A DNA stretch of 44,471 bases from an uncultured Prevotella sp. (lineage in GTDB: Bacteria; Bacteroidota; Bacteroidia; Bacteroidales; Bacteroidaceae): positions 1-44,471 of the forward strand of contig CAJKDU010000020.1 of assembly GCA_905198745.1 (NCBI GenBank). Direction: 5' to 3'. The stretch's first letter is position 1. Each line of letters starts with the position of its first letter. Made by a program: the position numbers and the translations under genes. Below are positions 22,996 to 31,382 of this stretch, piece by piece. A model generated the notes under the pieces. The model did no database searches. It was not told the origin of the DNA and saw only the letters and a list, made by a program, of their open reading frames with translations.

Positions 22996-23916
22996 TTATA
23001 ATTTGTCAATCTCGTCAACGGACAATCCTGTTGATTGGGAAATAGTTGCTGCAGGAACTCCATTTCGCTTCAAGGCAAGTGCAACTTGGCGTATGCCTTC
23101 TGCCCGTCCTTCTTCGATTCCGGCCGCCCGTCCTGCGGCTCTTCCTTCAGCCCATCCTTCATCACGGCTGGTGTCGAACAGGCTTCTCATGTGGCGCACA
23201 GATTCCATATGCCGATAGTAGGAGCGTTTGTCGTTGGTTGAGAGGGCGTCAATGCGTAGGCAGTTGCGGGCTTCTGCAAGTCCCGGTGCCTTGGCATTAT
23301 TGTCAATTTGTCCTGTCTTCAGAAATTCCATCCATTCGTCGAGAGGCGTTTTTGCCACCTTGTCGAAGTCGTTGACGCGCAGTACGTAATACTCGGGAAA
23401 CAGGTCGCCAGCATCCTTGCGCACCAATGTCTCAGACTGTCTATTGCCAAAGAACCTCTCGTTTTGTCTAACAGACAATTTCAATATATCATGCGGATCA
23501 TGCAGGCCTTGGAATATGGTCTTGCCATGATATACGTAATCGTTACCCTGTCCCAGTTCGAAGTAAACGATATTGACTGAATAGATCTTGCGCACCTTGT
23601 CATAGCTGTCGCTCAAGCCAATGTATTCAGTGATGGCCTTCGACACGCCATAGAGCATGCGATGGAAATAAGTCAGTTCACGACTGTTTTGTATTTCCAC
23701 GATAATCAGTTCCTGCTTGTCGTTCTCTGCAAGCAGGTCAACACGGTTGTATTTGTCATCCTCATCTTCTTGGTTTCCTTCGCTTTCAAGGAAACGCACG
23801 ATAGTTATCTTTTCGTTAAGCAGTGAGGTGAGCAGTCCTTCCAGCACGGCATGGTTGGCCTTGTTGCGCAGCAGGCGCTTCATAGCCCAGTCAAATCTGA
23901 TATAGTCTGTTACCAT
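22996..23916 (-). CDS. Rpn-family PD-(D/E)XK nuclease/transposase-like protein
   Basis: The protein has 306 residues from the ATG at 23916; a longer frame to 24039 overlaps the symporter gene and bypasses a good promoter. TDYIRFDWAMKRLLRNKANHAVLEGLLTSLL is the signature start of this family. NRVDLLAENDKQELIIVEIQNSRE gives the nuclease motifs (Asp, then Glu-x-Gln in place of Glu-x-Lys). Near the C-terminus is a tandem run of EGR/AGR-type units (EGWAEGRAAGRAAGIEEG), common in these proteins and liable to vary in copy number. Family members promote recombination through a nuclease activity, but the role here is unknown. The gene is isolated, with no mobile-element ends nearby. Confidence 0.88.
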   Translation of the reverse strand: MVTDYIRFDWAMKRLLRNKANHAVLEGLLTSLLNEKITIVRFLESEGNQEDEDDKYNRVDLLAENDKQELIIVEIQNSRELTYFHRMLYGVSKAITEYIGLSDSYDKVRKIYSVNIVYFELGQGNDYVYHGKTIFQGLHDPHDILKLSVRQNERFFGNRQSETLVRKDAGDLFPEYYVLRVNDFDKVAKTPLDEWMEFLKTGQIDNNAKAPGLAEARNCLRIDALSTNDKRSYYRHMESVRHMRSLFDTSRDEGWAEGRAAGRAAGIEEGRAEGIRQVALALKRNGVPAATISQSTGLSVDEIDKL

Positions 23917-23945
23917 TGTTATCTTCCTTTCACTATGATTTTGCT

Positions 23946-23977
23946 GCAAATATAGATAAAATGAGTGGAATACGAAA
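23946..23977 (-). promoter_or_regulatory. Promoter of the Rpn-type gene
   Basis: On the minus strand, TTTC (23974-23977), a 20-base spacer and TATATTTG (23946-23953), about 30 bases before the start at 23916. It supports the shorter start. Confidence 0.75.
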
Positions 23978-23983
23978 TAATTT

Positions 23984-25435
23984 CTACTTGTTTTTTGGTA
24001 CGGGTGTTTTCTTTTGCAGTCTTCTTTCTTGTACGGCATAGAGCCCTAAGAAGGTAAGGGCCCCATTAAACATAAGCAGTTCATATCCAAACTTATAGCC
24101 GGCATAGTAACGGGCAAACCATTCTATCCCATAACAAACCATAGGTGCACTGATGCATATCCAAGGCACCCAATGGCCCCGGGCTGTACGGCGGGTGAAC
24201 AGTCCGAAGGCAAAAAGGCCGAGCAGTGGACCATAGGTGTAAGAACACAGGGTGTAGATGGCATCGATAATACTCGTGGAGTTGAATGTACGGAATAGCA
24301 GAATGAAAGCAACAAAGACCAGGGCCATACCCATGTGCACCCTTCGGCGGAGTTTCTCGTTGGATGGTTGGCGGCAAATGTCCACACAATAGCTGGTGGT
24401 TAGGGCGGTGAGGGCAGAGTCGGCACTGGAAAAAGAGGAGGCTACAACGCCCAGGGTAAACAGTACTACGATCATGTCGCCCAATCTGCCGGTGGCTGCA
24501 AACATGGGAAGCAGGGCGTCGCCCTGTGCGGGCAAGCCGATGCCTTCCTGGCGAGCCAGTTGCATGAGCAGGATGCCGAGTGTGAGGAAGAGCAGGTTGG
24601 CAGGGAGAAATGCCACGCCATAGGTACACATGTCTTTTTGTGCCTCACGTAGAGTGCGGCACGTCAGGTTTTTCTGCATCATGTCTTGGTCGAGTCCAGT
24701 CATGACGATGACTATGAACACTCCGCTTAAGAACTGTTTCCAGAAGTACTGCCTTGACATCCAGTCGTCCATCACGAATATGCGGCTATGCGGGTCTTCC
24801 GTTACGGCCGCTATCGTGGAGTTGAGGTTGAGGTGCAGGGCAGAAGCCACGCCTATTATTATTAGCATGAGGGCGGTAAACATGCAGAGCGTCTGCAGGG
24901 TGTCCGTCCACACCAGTGTCTTGATGCCTCCCTTACGGGTATAGAGCCAGATGAGGGCCACCATGGCCACGACCGTAAGGATGAAGGGAACGCCCATGGG
25001 GCCAAGTACAAACTGGTGGAGAAGAAAGCACACCACATAGAAACGTGCTGCCGCACCTGTCATCTTGGAGAGCAGGAAGAACCATGCACCTGTCTTGTAG
25101 GCACTGTGCCCCAGTCTTTGGTCGAGGTAGGTGTAGATGGTGGTGAGATTCAAGCGGTAGTATACGGGCAAGAGAACAAACGCCACGACGATATAGCCCA
25201 CGATGAAACCGAGACAGGTCTGGAGGTAGGTCATGTCTATGCCCATCACCATGCCGGGCACGGAGACGAAAGTCACGCCGGAGATACTGGCACCCACCAT
25301 GCCGAAGGCCACCATATACCAAGGTGACTGGCGGTTGCCTCGGAAAAATGTATCGTTGTTGCTGCGTCGGCTTGTCAGCCGGCTGAGTGCCATAAGAACT
25401 ATGAAGTAGACAAGAAGGGTGGAAAGAATGAGCAT
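23984..25435 (-). CDS. Sodium:solute symporter family protein
   Basis: The protein has 483 residues with about 13 hydrophobic segments, which fits the SSS family (Na+-coupled uptake of sugars, amino acids, vitamins or similar). Recognisable parts are MVAFGMVGASISGVTFVSVPGMV near residue 45, YTRKGGIKTLVWTDTLQTLCMF near 165, DQDMMQKNLTCRT near 250 and SSFSSADSALTALTTSYCVDI near 330. The substrate cannot be read from sequence. It lies 118 bases downstream of the pectinase gene on the same strand, with a terminator between, so uptake of a pectin-derived sugar is possible but not shown. Confidence 0.92.
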   Translation of the reverse strand: MLILSTLLVYFIVLMALSRLTSRRSNNDTFFRGNRQSPWYMVAFGMVGASISGVTFVSVPGMVMGIDMTYLQTCLGFIVGYIVVAFVLLPVYYRLNLTTIYTYLDQRLGHSAYKTGAWFFLLSKMTGAAARFYVVCFLLHQFVLGPMGVPFILTVVAMVALIWLYTRKGGIKTLVWTDTLQTLCMFTALMLIIIGVASALHLNLNSTIAAVTEDPHSRIFVMDDWMSRQYFWKQFLSGVFIVIVMTGLDQDMMQKNLTCRTLREAQKDMCTYGVAFLPANLLFLTLGILLMQLARQEGIGLPAQGDALLPMFAATGRLGDMIVVLFTLGVVASSFSSADSALTALTTSYCVDICRQPSNEKLRRRVHMGMALVFVAFILLFRTFNSTSIIDAIYTLCSYTYGPLLGLFAFGLFTRRTARGHWVPWICISAPMVCYGIEWFARYYAGYKFGYELLMFNGALTFLGLYAVQERRLQKKTPVPKNK

Positions 25436-25487
25436 AGTTGTTTTTATTATAATAACAGATGCCGGGAAATATTATTGTATGAACATG

Positions 25488-25528
25488 AAAAAAGGAATGT
25501 AGAATCCGCCATGGACCACTACATTCCT
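25488..25528 (-). terminator. Terminator of the pectinase gene
   Basis: On the minus strand, AGGAATGTAG (25519-25528) pairs with CTACATTCCT (25493-25502), followed by TTTTT. It lies 26 bases past the stop of the gene at 25554. Confidence 0.82.
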
Positions 25529-25553
25529 CTCCTGTTGGATTGTCTGTAATCTT

Positions 25554-28500
25554 TTATCTCATTATCTTGACGATGCGTGGACTGATGCCTCGTCCTTCCA
25601 CCTTGGCAATGGCCATACGCTCACCGATGCCGGCAAGCGATACTTTCCGCTTGCTGATGGTCTGCACCGAGAGGAGCGAGCCGTTGGCGGAATAGACGTA
25701 GAGCATGCCGCCCAGGGCATTGTCGCTCACGGTGATACAGTCGCTTGAACGGTCGTAGCCCACTTGTGGCGATGCGGTAGCCACCGTTTTGATGCCGGTA
25801 GAGAAACCGTCTTTGAGTGTCTCGCCCATCAAGCTGCAGAGGTAGGCTTCAAGCGCTGTATATCCGTCGGCATTCACCTTGTTCTGGTCTGCCACATGGG
25901 GGTCAAGTCCGTGTGCCTGTTCCCATTCGTCCGGCATGCCGTCACCGTCGGTGTCTACGGGTGCAGTCCAGTCGGTAGACAGTGGCAGGAAGCCTTCGCA
26001 GTCGGCTTCGGTGTCGATGATGCCCGTAGTCTTGCCCAAGGTGGTGCCTCCATAGTGCGAGGTGCCAGTGCGTGCCTCGTCTACCACGCGGCGTTCCACC
26101 TGGTCGCGGTTGATGGTGCCTGCATGGTTGAGCACGTAGTCGTAGGCGTCGTTGGCAGGCAGGATGTCGGTGAGCATATACTGGTTGGGGTCATAGTTGC
26201 CCACGTTGCCAGTTGCCGAATACTTGTAGTAGGCATGCTTAGGCACGATGCGGCTGTTGACGCGTATCTGGTCGAGCGAGTAGGTCTCTGCCGCCATGGC
26301 TGTCCAGTTGTCGGCATTGGCCGCAGCATTGCCTTCAATGACATTGCCGTTCACGTACCACTGTGCCGGTGCCCATGAAGTGGCGCCATCGCGGGCATAG
26401 CTTGAGTTGACGAAGATTACTTTCGATGCTTCGTTTGAGGCGTTGCCCGGTTTGTAGTAGTTGTTCATGAAGTTGCATTCGTGGGCTGAGTTCTCACCGT
26501 TGTAGGAAGATATGTCTGCCGTGTTCTCGCCACCGTAGCATCCGCCGTTCTTGCCGAAGTTGTAGTTTACGTTGTTGATGTATTCCATGAACACCACGTT
26601 GTCTTCGCCGCGTGCACCGTTGATGCGCGGACTGCGCGACTGGTTGTCGGCAAGCAGGTTGCGGCAGTAGGTGGCTGGCGAGCCTCCCCATTGCACTCCG
26701 TAGCCGCGCACGCCTTTGGCATGGCCTGCATTGTAGAGTCCTTCATGCACGATGCTGTTCTGCACGGTGAGGAAGTGGGAGTCTTGCGTGTTCATGTTTT
26801 CTTCCATGGACCAACCGAAGGTGCAGTGGTCAAAGATGAAGTTGGAGCAGTTTTCCACGCCGAGAGCCTGGTCCTGCAGCTTGTCGCTGTTCACGTCGAG
26901 CTGTCCTGCGCGGAAGCGCACGTTGCGCACGATGAAGTTCTGTGAGCCGCCCAGGTTCACCTTGTTGCGGATGAGTGAGATGCCTTCACCGGGAGCTGTC
27001 TGTCCGGCGAGCGTCCAGTCGGTGCGCTGGATGCGGAGGGCAGAACGGAGTTCTATGTTGCCGCTCACGGCAAAGACGATGGTTAGCGGTTCGTCCTTGT
27101 ACTGGCTGAATGCCCAACGCAGGGTACCCTCAGATCCGTCGTCGGCAAGTTTTGTCACGGTGACCACTTTGCCGCCGCGGCCGCCGGTGGTGAACTTGCC
27201 GAAGCCCTCTGCCGATGGGAAGGCCTTGAGTTTCTGTGCTTCGCTGGCCTTGACCAGCTTGCTCACCACGCCCTGACGCGATACGGAACGCACGCTGTAG
27301 GCTGTGGCCTCGTCGGCAGAGGCGAGGACTATAGACGCCTTGTCGGTGAAACTATGGAAGGTGCCGTCTTTGTAGACAAGATAGCCTGCTGCCTGGTCGT
27401 CGCTCTCCCAGGAGAGTTCGGTGGGTGACGTGACGAAGTTCATGGGAGCTGCAGCGCCACGCACAACCGAAGCGTAGTCGAAGGGCACGTCGGACATCTT
27501 GGCGAACATGAATTCCGGATTCATGTAGGCTTCCACTTCCTTGTCTGTGGCCTGATGGGAGAAGGAGGCGCGTCCGGAAGTGGCGGCGAGTGTGCCGTCG
27601 GCATTCATGTTCTTGTATTCGTAGAGCGAAGAAAGTGAGCCTCTGCCGTTCCATTCTGTCCAGCCCTTGGTGTTGATGTGCTTGCCGAGCTTGCACTGCA
27701 GGAACATGGCGCCGCTCTTCTCGTCCCAAGGACGTCCCAGGGTATAAGCACCGTCGGCCACTCCGTCTTCGGCGGTAATAGTGCAACCGCGGAAGAAGAG
27801 GCCCGGGTAGAAGGCTGTCTGGCTCAGTTCGGGATAGAGCACCTGTGTCATGGGGATGGCCGAAGAGGCTGGGGCTGTGATGTAGCCACTGCCCTTGACG
27901 CAGCGCAGTTCACAGTCGTCGAACCATTCGAGACCACCGTCGTAGATGAAGTCGGTGGCGCCCTCGATGGTGCAGTTGGTGAAGTAGCCGCGGTTGCCCA
28001 CATTGGCTTTATAGGTGTCCTGGTAGCCACTCAGCAGGCAGTTCTTGAACACGTGGGCGTCGGCATTGGTGTAGAGTGCTTCGGCCTGTCCCACGTTGCC
28101 GCTCGTGTTGCGGATGGTGAGGTTCTCGGCATAGAAGCAGGGCGTGAACACGTTGAGGGCTGCACAGTCGTTGTAGGTGTTGGCTTCGTTGCCTGTGCCG
28201 CGGCTCACGCTTGATGTGAGGATGGTCTGGTCGCGGTCTTCGCCGATGAGGCTGATGAACTTGTTGTGCTGGTCTTTGGTGCCGGCATAGAGGTTTTCGT
28301 CGTAGGTGCCCTTGCGCACATAGATGATGCCGCGCGATCCGTCGGGCACGGCGTTGATGGCTTCCTGGATTTTGGTGTAGTCGGCAGTTCCATCCTGTGC
28401 CACGGTGAGGAGCACCACGGGCGCACCCGTATCGGGCGCTTCCTTCTTGTCGGGGTCAGCGTCGCCGAGGTCGGATATTTCGCCCACGTCTGCCAACGGA

Positions 28501-29450
28501 TGTTCCTTGGCATACTGTGCCTGCTGGGCAGTGATTTCGTTGCCGAAGATTTGTATCTTGTGCACGCGTGGAGCTTGTTTCTGGGCCAAAGGTGCATAGC
28601 CCTGGTCTCTGTAGGCTTTCGACCCGTCGGCTTTCAGCACGGGATTGTCGGGGTCGTCACCGTCCCACACGCGCCAACGGAGCGACACGTCGCTGGCATT
28701 GATGACATTCTCCATGAAGTAGCCCTGGTCGCTGAACACGGTGTAGCCCTGCTGCTGCGATTCGGACCCCATCCATACCAACGGCTTCCATTCTCCGTCG
28801 CCCACCTTGTAGTCGCACTTGATGCCGCGTCCCCAAGAGGTAGACGACCACGACCACTGCACGCGCTCCACATAGGGAATGTGGTCTATTTCCATCCAGC
28901 CGTGCTGCGACTCAGTGGTCTGGGATGCGTCGCGACACATCTGCACGAATCCGGCTTCGCCATAGTTGGGCTTGCCGTTCGAGTCGTAGGTGATGTTGTC
29001 TTCCAAGTATTTGGTGTGGCCGGTCACTGTCCAGTTGTTATATCTGGTAGCACTGTTGCCGCTTGGCTTCTGGCCGAGATAGTAGATGCGTGAGAAGGCT
29101 GCCGTGGCACCGCCGTGGCCGCCTGCCGACTTCTTGTTGGCAAAGGTGCAGTTGTGGAAAAGAATCGGGTAGCTGACGTTGCCCGAAGGGTTGGCGGCTA
29201 TTTGTTTGATGTAGTTTATGTAGCCACCAGCTGAGAATGGCGGACAGTCTACGCCCGTCTGTCCCTTCCAGGTGTCGGGCCACGTGAGGTCGCTGAAGTT
29301 GATGTCGATTACCTTGGGGTAGGTGGAGCTGTTGCTCCATTCTGCCACCACGCAGTCGGGGTCGAGGCTTCCCTCTATCTTCGCCTGCAAGGGCGCAGAG
29401 AACCCGACCAGCAAGCACAGGGTGCTTAGCCATTTTGTTTGTTTGTTCAT
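25554..29450 (-). CDS. Secreted pectin methylesterase (CE8)-pectate lyase (PL1) fusion
   Basis: The protein has 1298 residues. It has a signal peptide (MNKQTKWLSTLCLLVGFSAPLQA), then an N-terminal region of about 320 residues of unclear fold, which may bind carbohydrate. Residues about 345-660 are a pectinesterase with DGTADYTKIQEAINAVP, GYQDTYKA (catalytic Asp near 476), TDFIYDGG (Asp near 500) and LGRPWDE (Arg near 573). A short FN3-like linker follows. Residues about 740-1150 form a PL1-type right-handed beta-helix (FPSAEGFGKFTTGGRGG, SNFIFDHCTFGWSMEEN). Then comes a calcium-binding-like DTDGDGMPDEWEQAHGLDP and a C-terminal domain that resembles a type IX sorting domain. Demethylation would prepare substrate for the lyase on the same chain. 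No SusC/SusD pair is nearby. Confidence 0.92.
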   Translation of the reverse strand: MNKQTKWLSTLCLLVGFSAPLQAKIEGSLDPDCVVAEWSNSSTYPKVIDINFSDLTWPDTWKGQTGVDCPPFSAGGYINYIKQIAANPSGNVSYPILFHNCTFANKKSAGGHGGATAAFSRIYYLGQKPSGNSATRYNNWTVTGHTKYLEDNITYDSNGKPNYGEAGFVQMCRDASQTTESQHGWMEIDHIPYVERVQWSWSSTSWGRGIKCDYKVGDGEWKPLVWMGSESQQQGYTVFSDQGYFMENVINASDVSLRWRVWDGDDPDNPVLKADGSKAYRDQGYAPLAQKQAPRVHKIQIFGNEITAQQAQYAKEHPLADVGEISDLGDADPDKKEAPDTGAPVVLLTVAQDGTADYTKIQEAINAVPDGSRGIIYVRKGTYDENLYAGTKDQHNKFISLIGEDRDQTILTSSVSRGTGNEANTYNDCAALNVFTPCFYAENLTIRNTSGNVGQAEALYTNADAHVFKNCLLSGYQDTYKANVGNRGYFTNCTIEGATDFIYDGGLEWFDDCELRCVKGSGYITAPASSAIPMTQVLYPELSQTAFYPGLFFRGCTITAEDGVADGAYTLGRPWDEKSGAMFLQCKLGKHINTKGWTEWNGRGSLSSLYEYKNMNADGTLAATSGRASFSHQATDKEVEAYMNPEFMFAKMSDVPFDYASVVRGAAAPMNFVTSPTELSWESDDQAAGYLVYKDGTFHSFTDKASIVLASADEATAYSVRSVSRQGVVSKLVKASEAQKLKAFPSAEGFGKFTTGGRGGKVVTVTKLADDGSEGTLRWAFSQYKDEPLTIVFAVSGNIELRSALRIQRTDWTLAGQTAPGEGISLIRNKVNLGGSQNFIVRNVRFRAGQLDVNSDKLQDQALGVENCSNFIFDHCTFGWSMEENMNTQDSHFLTVQNSIVHEGLYNAGHAKGVRGYGVQWGGSPATYCRNLLADNQSRSPRINGARGEDNVVFMEYINNVNYNFGKNGGCYGGENTADISSYNGENSAHECNFMNNYYKPGNASNEASKVIFVNSSYARDGATSWAPAQWYVNGNVIEGNAAANADNWTAMAAETYSLDQIRVNSRIVPKHAYYKYSATGNVGNYDPNQYMLTDILPANDAYDYVLNHAGTINRDQVERRVVDEARTGTSHYGGTTLGKTTGIIDTEADCEGFLPLSTDWTAPVDTDGDGMPDEWEQAHGLDPHVADQNKVNADGYTALEAYLCSLMGETLKDGFSTGIKTVATASPQVGYDRSSDCITVSDNALGGMLYVYSANGSLLSVQTISKRKVSLAGIGERMAIAKVEGRGISPRIVKIMR

Positions 29451-29543
29451 TGCTTATTGTTGGTTTTGGTTTTGTATATACAGTTTATAATAATAGTACG
29501 CGCGCGAGCACGCTTTCACGGAAAGAAAATGAGATAAGGCAGG

Positions 29544-29575
29544 CAAAGGTAACGAAATAGAACAACTTTGGCAAG
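29544..29575 (-). promoter_or_regulatory. Probable promoter of the pectinase gene
   Basis: On the minus strand, CTTG (29572-29575), a 20-base spacer and TACCTTTG (29544-29551). The leader would be about 90 bases and includes an alternating CG tract near 29500-29510. Confidence 0.65.
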
Positions 29576-29590
29576 TTTAATAACAAAAAG

Positions 29591-29621
29591 TTGGCTGTCA
29601 GGATAAATATTGCTACTTTTG
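29591..29621 (+). promoter_or_regulatory. Promoter of trpB2
   Basis: TTGG (29591-29594), a 19-base spacer and TACTTTTG (29614-29621), 31 bases before the start codon. It is arranged back to back with the pectinase promoter. Confidence 0.8.
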
Positions 29622-29651
29622 TGGGACCAAACCAATAATAAACCATAAGAT

Positions 29652-31016
29652 ATGAAGAAACAAAAACGATTCCTGCTCGACGAAAGTGAAATACCTGAAC
29701 AGTGGTACAACATACAGGCCGATATGCCCAACAAGCCTCTGCCTCCGCTCAACCCGCAGACCCTTGAGCCGATGAAGGCCGAGGACCTGGCACAGATATT
29801 CAACATGGAATGTTCACGCCAGGAACTCGACACTGAGCATGCCTGGATAGACATTCCCGACGAGGTGCGCGAACTCTACACCTACTATCGTTCCACTCCA
29901 CTTGTGCGTGCCTACGCCCTGGAGAAGGCGCTCGACACGCCTGCCCACATCTATTTCAAGAACGAAAGCGTGAGCCCGTTGGGCTCGCATAAAATAAACT
30001 CTGCCTTGGCGCAGTGCTATTACTGCAAGAAAGAAGGCGTGACAAACGTCACCACAGAGACCGGTGCCGGACAGTGGGGTGCCGCCCTGTCGTATGCCGC
30101 CAAGATTTTCGGACTCGAGGCAGCCGTGTATCAGGTGAAGATAACCATGAAACAAAAGCCATATCGCTCGGCAGTAATGCGCACGTTCGGTGCCACGGTA
30201 GAAGGCTCACCCTCCATGTCGACCCGTGCCGGCAAGGACATTCTCACCCGCGATCCGCTGAATCCCGGTTCACTGGGCACGGCCATCTCCGAGGCTGTGG
30301 AACTGGCCATGCAGACTCCCGGGTGTAAGTACACGTTGGGTTCAGTGCTCAACCATGTGGCTCTTCACCAGACAGTTATCGGTCTGGAGGCAGAGAAGCA
30401 GATGGCCATGGCCGACGAGTATCCCGACAAGGTGATAGCCTGTTTCGGTGGCGGCAGCAATTTCGGCGGCATGGCATTCCCTTTCATGCGCCATAATCTG
30501 CAGGAAGGTAAGAAAACGGAGTTTATAGCCGCAGAGCCTTCAAGTTGCCCCAAACTTACACGCGGCAAGTTCGAATATGACTATGGCGACGAGGCTGGCT
30601 ACACGCCGCTGCTGCCCATGTTCACCCTGGGCCACGAGTTTCAGCCTGCCAACATCCATGCCGGTGGCTTGCGCTATCACGGTGCAGGCATGATAGTGTC
30701 GCAGCTGCTCAAGGACGGCTACATGCACGGCGTGGACATACCGCAGTTGGAGAGCTTCCAGTCGGGCATCCTCTTCTCACGCACCGAGGGCATCATCCCT
30801 GCTCCAGAGAGTTGTCACGCCATAGCCGCCACTATCCGCGAGGCTTTGAAGTGTAAGGAGGCGGGCGAAAAGAAGACTCTGCTCTTCTGCCTGTCGGGCC
30901 ACGGACTGATAGACATGCCGTCGTATGACAGCTATCTGAGCGGCGACTTGCAGAACTATGTGGTTTCGGACGAGGAAATACAGAAGTATCTTGCCCACGT
31001 GCCCAAGGTTATGTAG
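29652..31016 (+). CDS. trpB: TrpB2-type tryptophan synthase beta-like protein
   Basis: The protein has 454 residues, longer than the usual 390-400 of TrpB1. The extended N-terminus (EIPEQWYNIQADMPNKPLPPLNP) is that of the TrpB2 subfamily. The PLP lysine lies in SPLGSHKINSA, the substrate loop in TETGAGQWGAAL, and the phosphate-binding loop in CFGGGSNFGG. TrpB2 proteins are PLP enzymes that join serine and indole; they usually act without TrpA and may salvage free indole. No other trp gene is in the window, and it has its own promoter and terminator. Whether it serves tryptophan synthesis or indole salvage cannot be settled here. Confidence 0.95.
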   Translation: MKKQKRFLLDESEIPEQWYNIQADMPNKPLPPLNPQTLEPMKAEDLAQIFNMECSRQELDTEHAWIDIPDEVRELYTYYRSTPLVRAYALEKALDTPAHIYFKNESVSPLGSHKINSALAQCYYCKKEGVTNVTTETGAGQWGAALSYAAKIFGLEAAVYQVKITMKQKPYRSAVMRTFGATVEGSPSMSTRAGKDILTRDPLNPGSLGTAISEAVELAMQTPGCKYTLGSVLNHVALHQTVIGLEAEKQMAMADEYPDKVIACFGGGSNFGGMAFPFMRHNLQEGKKTEFIAAEPSSCPKLTRGKFEYDYGDEAGYTPLLPMFTLGHEFQPANIHAGGLRYHGAGMIVSQLLKDGYMHGVDIPQLESFQSGILFSRTEGIIPAPESCHAIAATIREALKCKEAGEKKTLLFCLSGHGLIDMPSYDSYLSGDLQNYVVSDEEIQKYLAHVPKVM

Positions 31017-31056
31017 TTTTGTCGGGCGATGAACCAGCATCGCGGGTATAAACAGG

Positions 31057-31106
31057 AAATGTGCAAGACCGGAAGAAGATTTGTCTCCGGGACTTGCACA
31101 TTTTTG
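31057..31106 (+). terminator. Terminator of trpB2
   Basis: AAATGTGCAAG (31057-31067) pairs with CTTGCACATTT (31093-31103), with an inner CCGG/CCGG contact, and runs into a T stretch. Confidence 0.88.
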
Positions 31107-31228
31107 TTCTTTTCGGGCTCTTCCCATACTTTTGCTTTTGCATTCGTGCTGCCGGTTTGGTAGGGGTGCGTCCTGCTTTTGCAGCCTTGTTTCCCGGCCA
31201 TATTCATTTTTACCACGGTGAAAAGTTC

Positions 31229-31316
31229 CTAAGTATGCCGTTAACGAGTTATTAACGGCACACTAACGCCCCGTAAGTGGCAGAGTTACGCATCGTAAGT
31301 ATGCCATTAACGGGAA
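31229..31316. repeat. Degenerate 22-base-period repeat, about 4 units
   Basis: Units of 22 bases start near 31229, 31251, 31273 and 31295: CCTAAGTATGCC..., TATTAACGGCAC..., CGTAAGTGGCAG... and CGTAAGTATGCC.... They share TAAGTGGC/TAAGTATGCC and GTTAACG elements with the arrays at 19531 and 41862. It lies between two convergent genes. Confidence 0.6.
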
Positions 31317-31357
31317 GCGCCCTCCGATTCTCAACGCAAGAGTCGGAGGGCGCTTTT
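31317..31357 (+). terminator. Hairpin terminator
   Basis: GCGCCCTCCGA (31317-31327) and TCGGAGGGCGC (31343-31353) form an 11-base-pair stem followed by TTTT on the plus strand. It sits just past the end of the minus-strand MBOAT gene and would stop plus-strand read-through. Confidence 0.78.
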
Positions 31358-31382
31358 CATGTTTTGAAGTAGGGCGTGTCTT

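Larger units (their letters stand above)
31017..31382. other. Convergent intergenic gap with terminators and repeat
   Basis: This gap contains no gene. It holds the trpB2 terminator (31057-31106), a degenerate 22-base-period repeat (about 31229-31316) and a second hairpin (31317-31357). Confidence 0.7.

Noticed and set aside
22996..24039. Longer start for the Rpn-type protein
   Set aside because: The 41 extra codons cross a consensus promoter and overlap the symporter gene; the family signature starts at the Met encoded at 23916.
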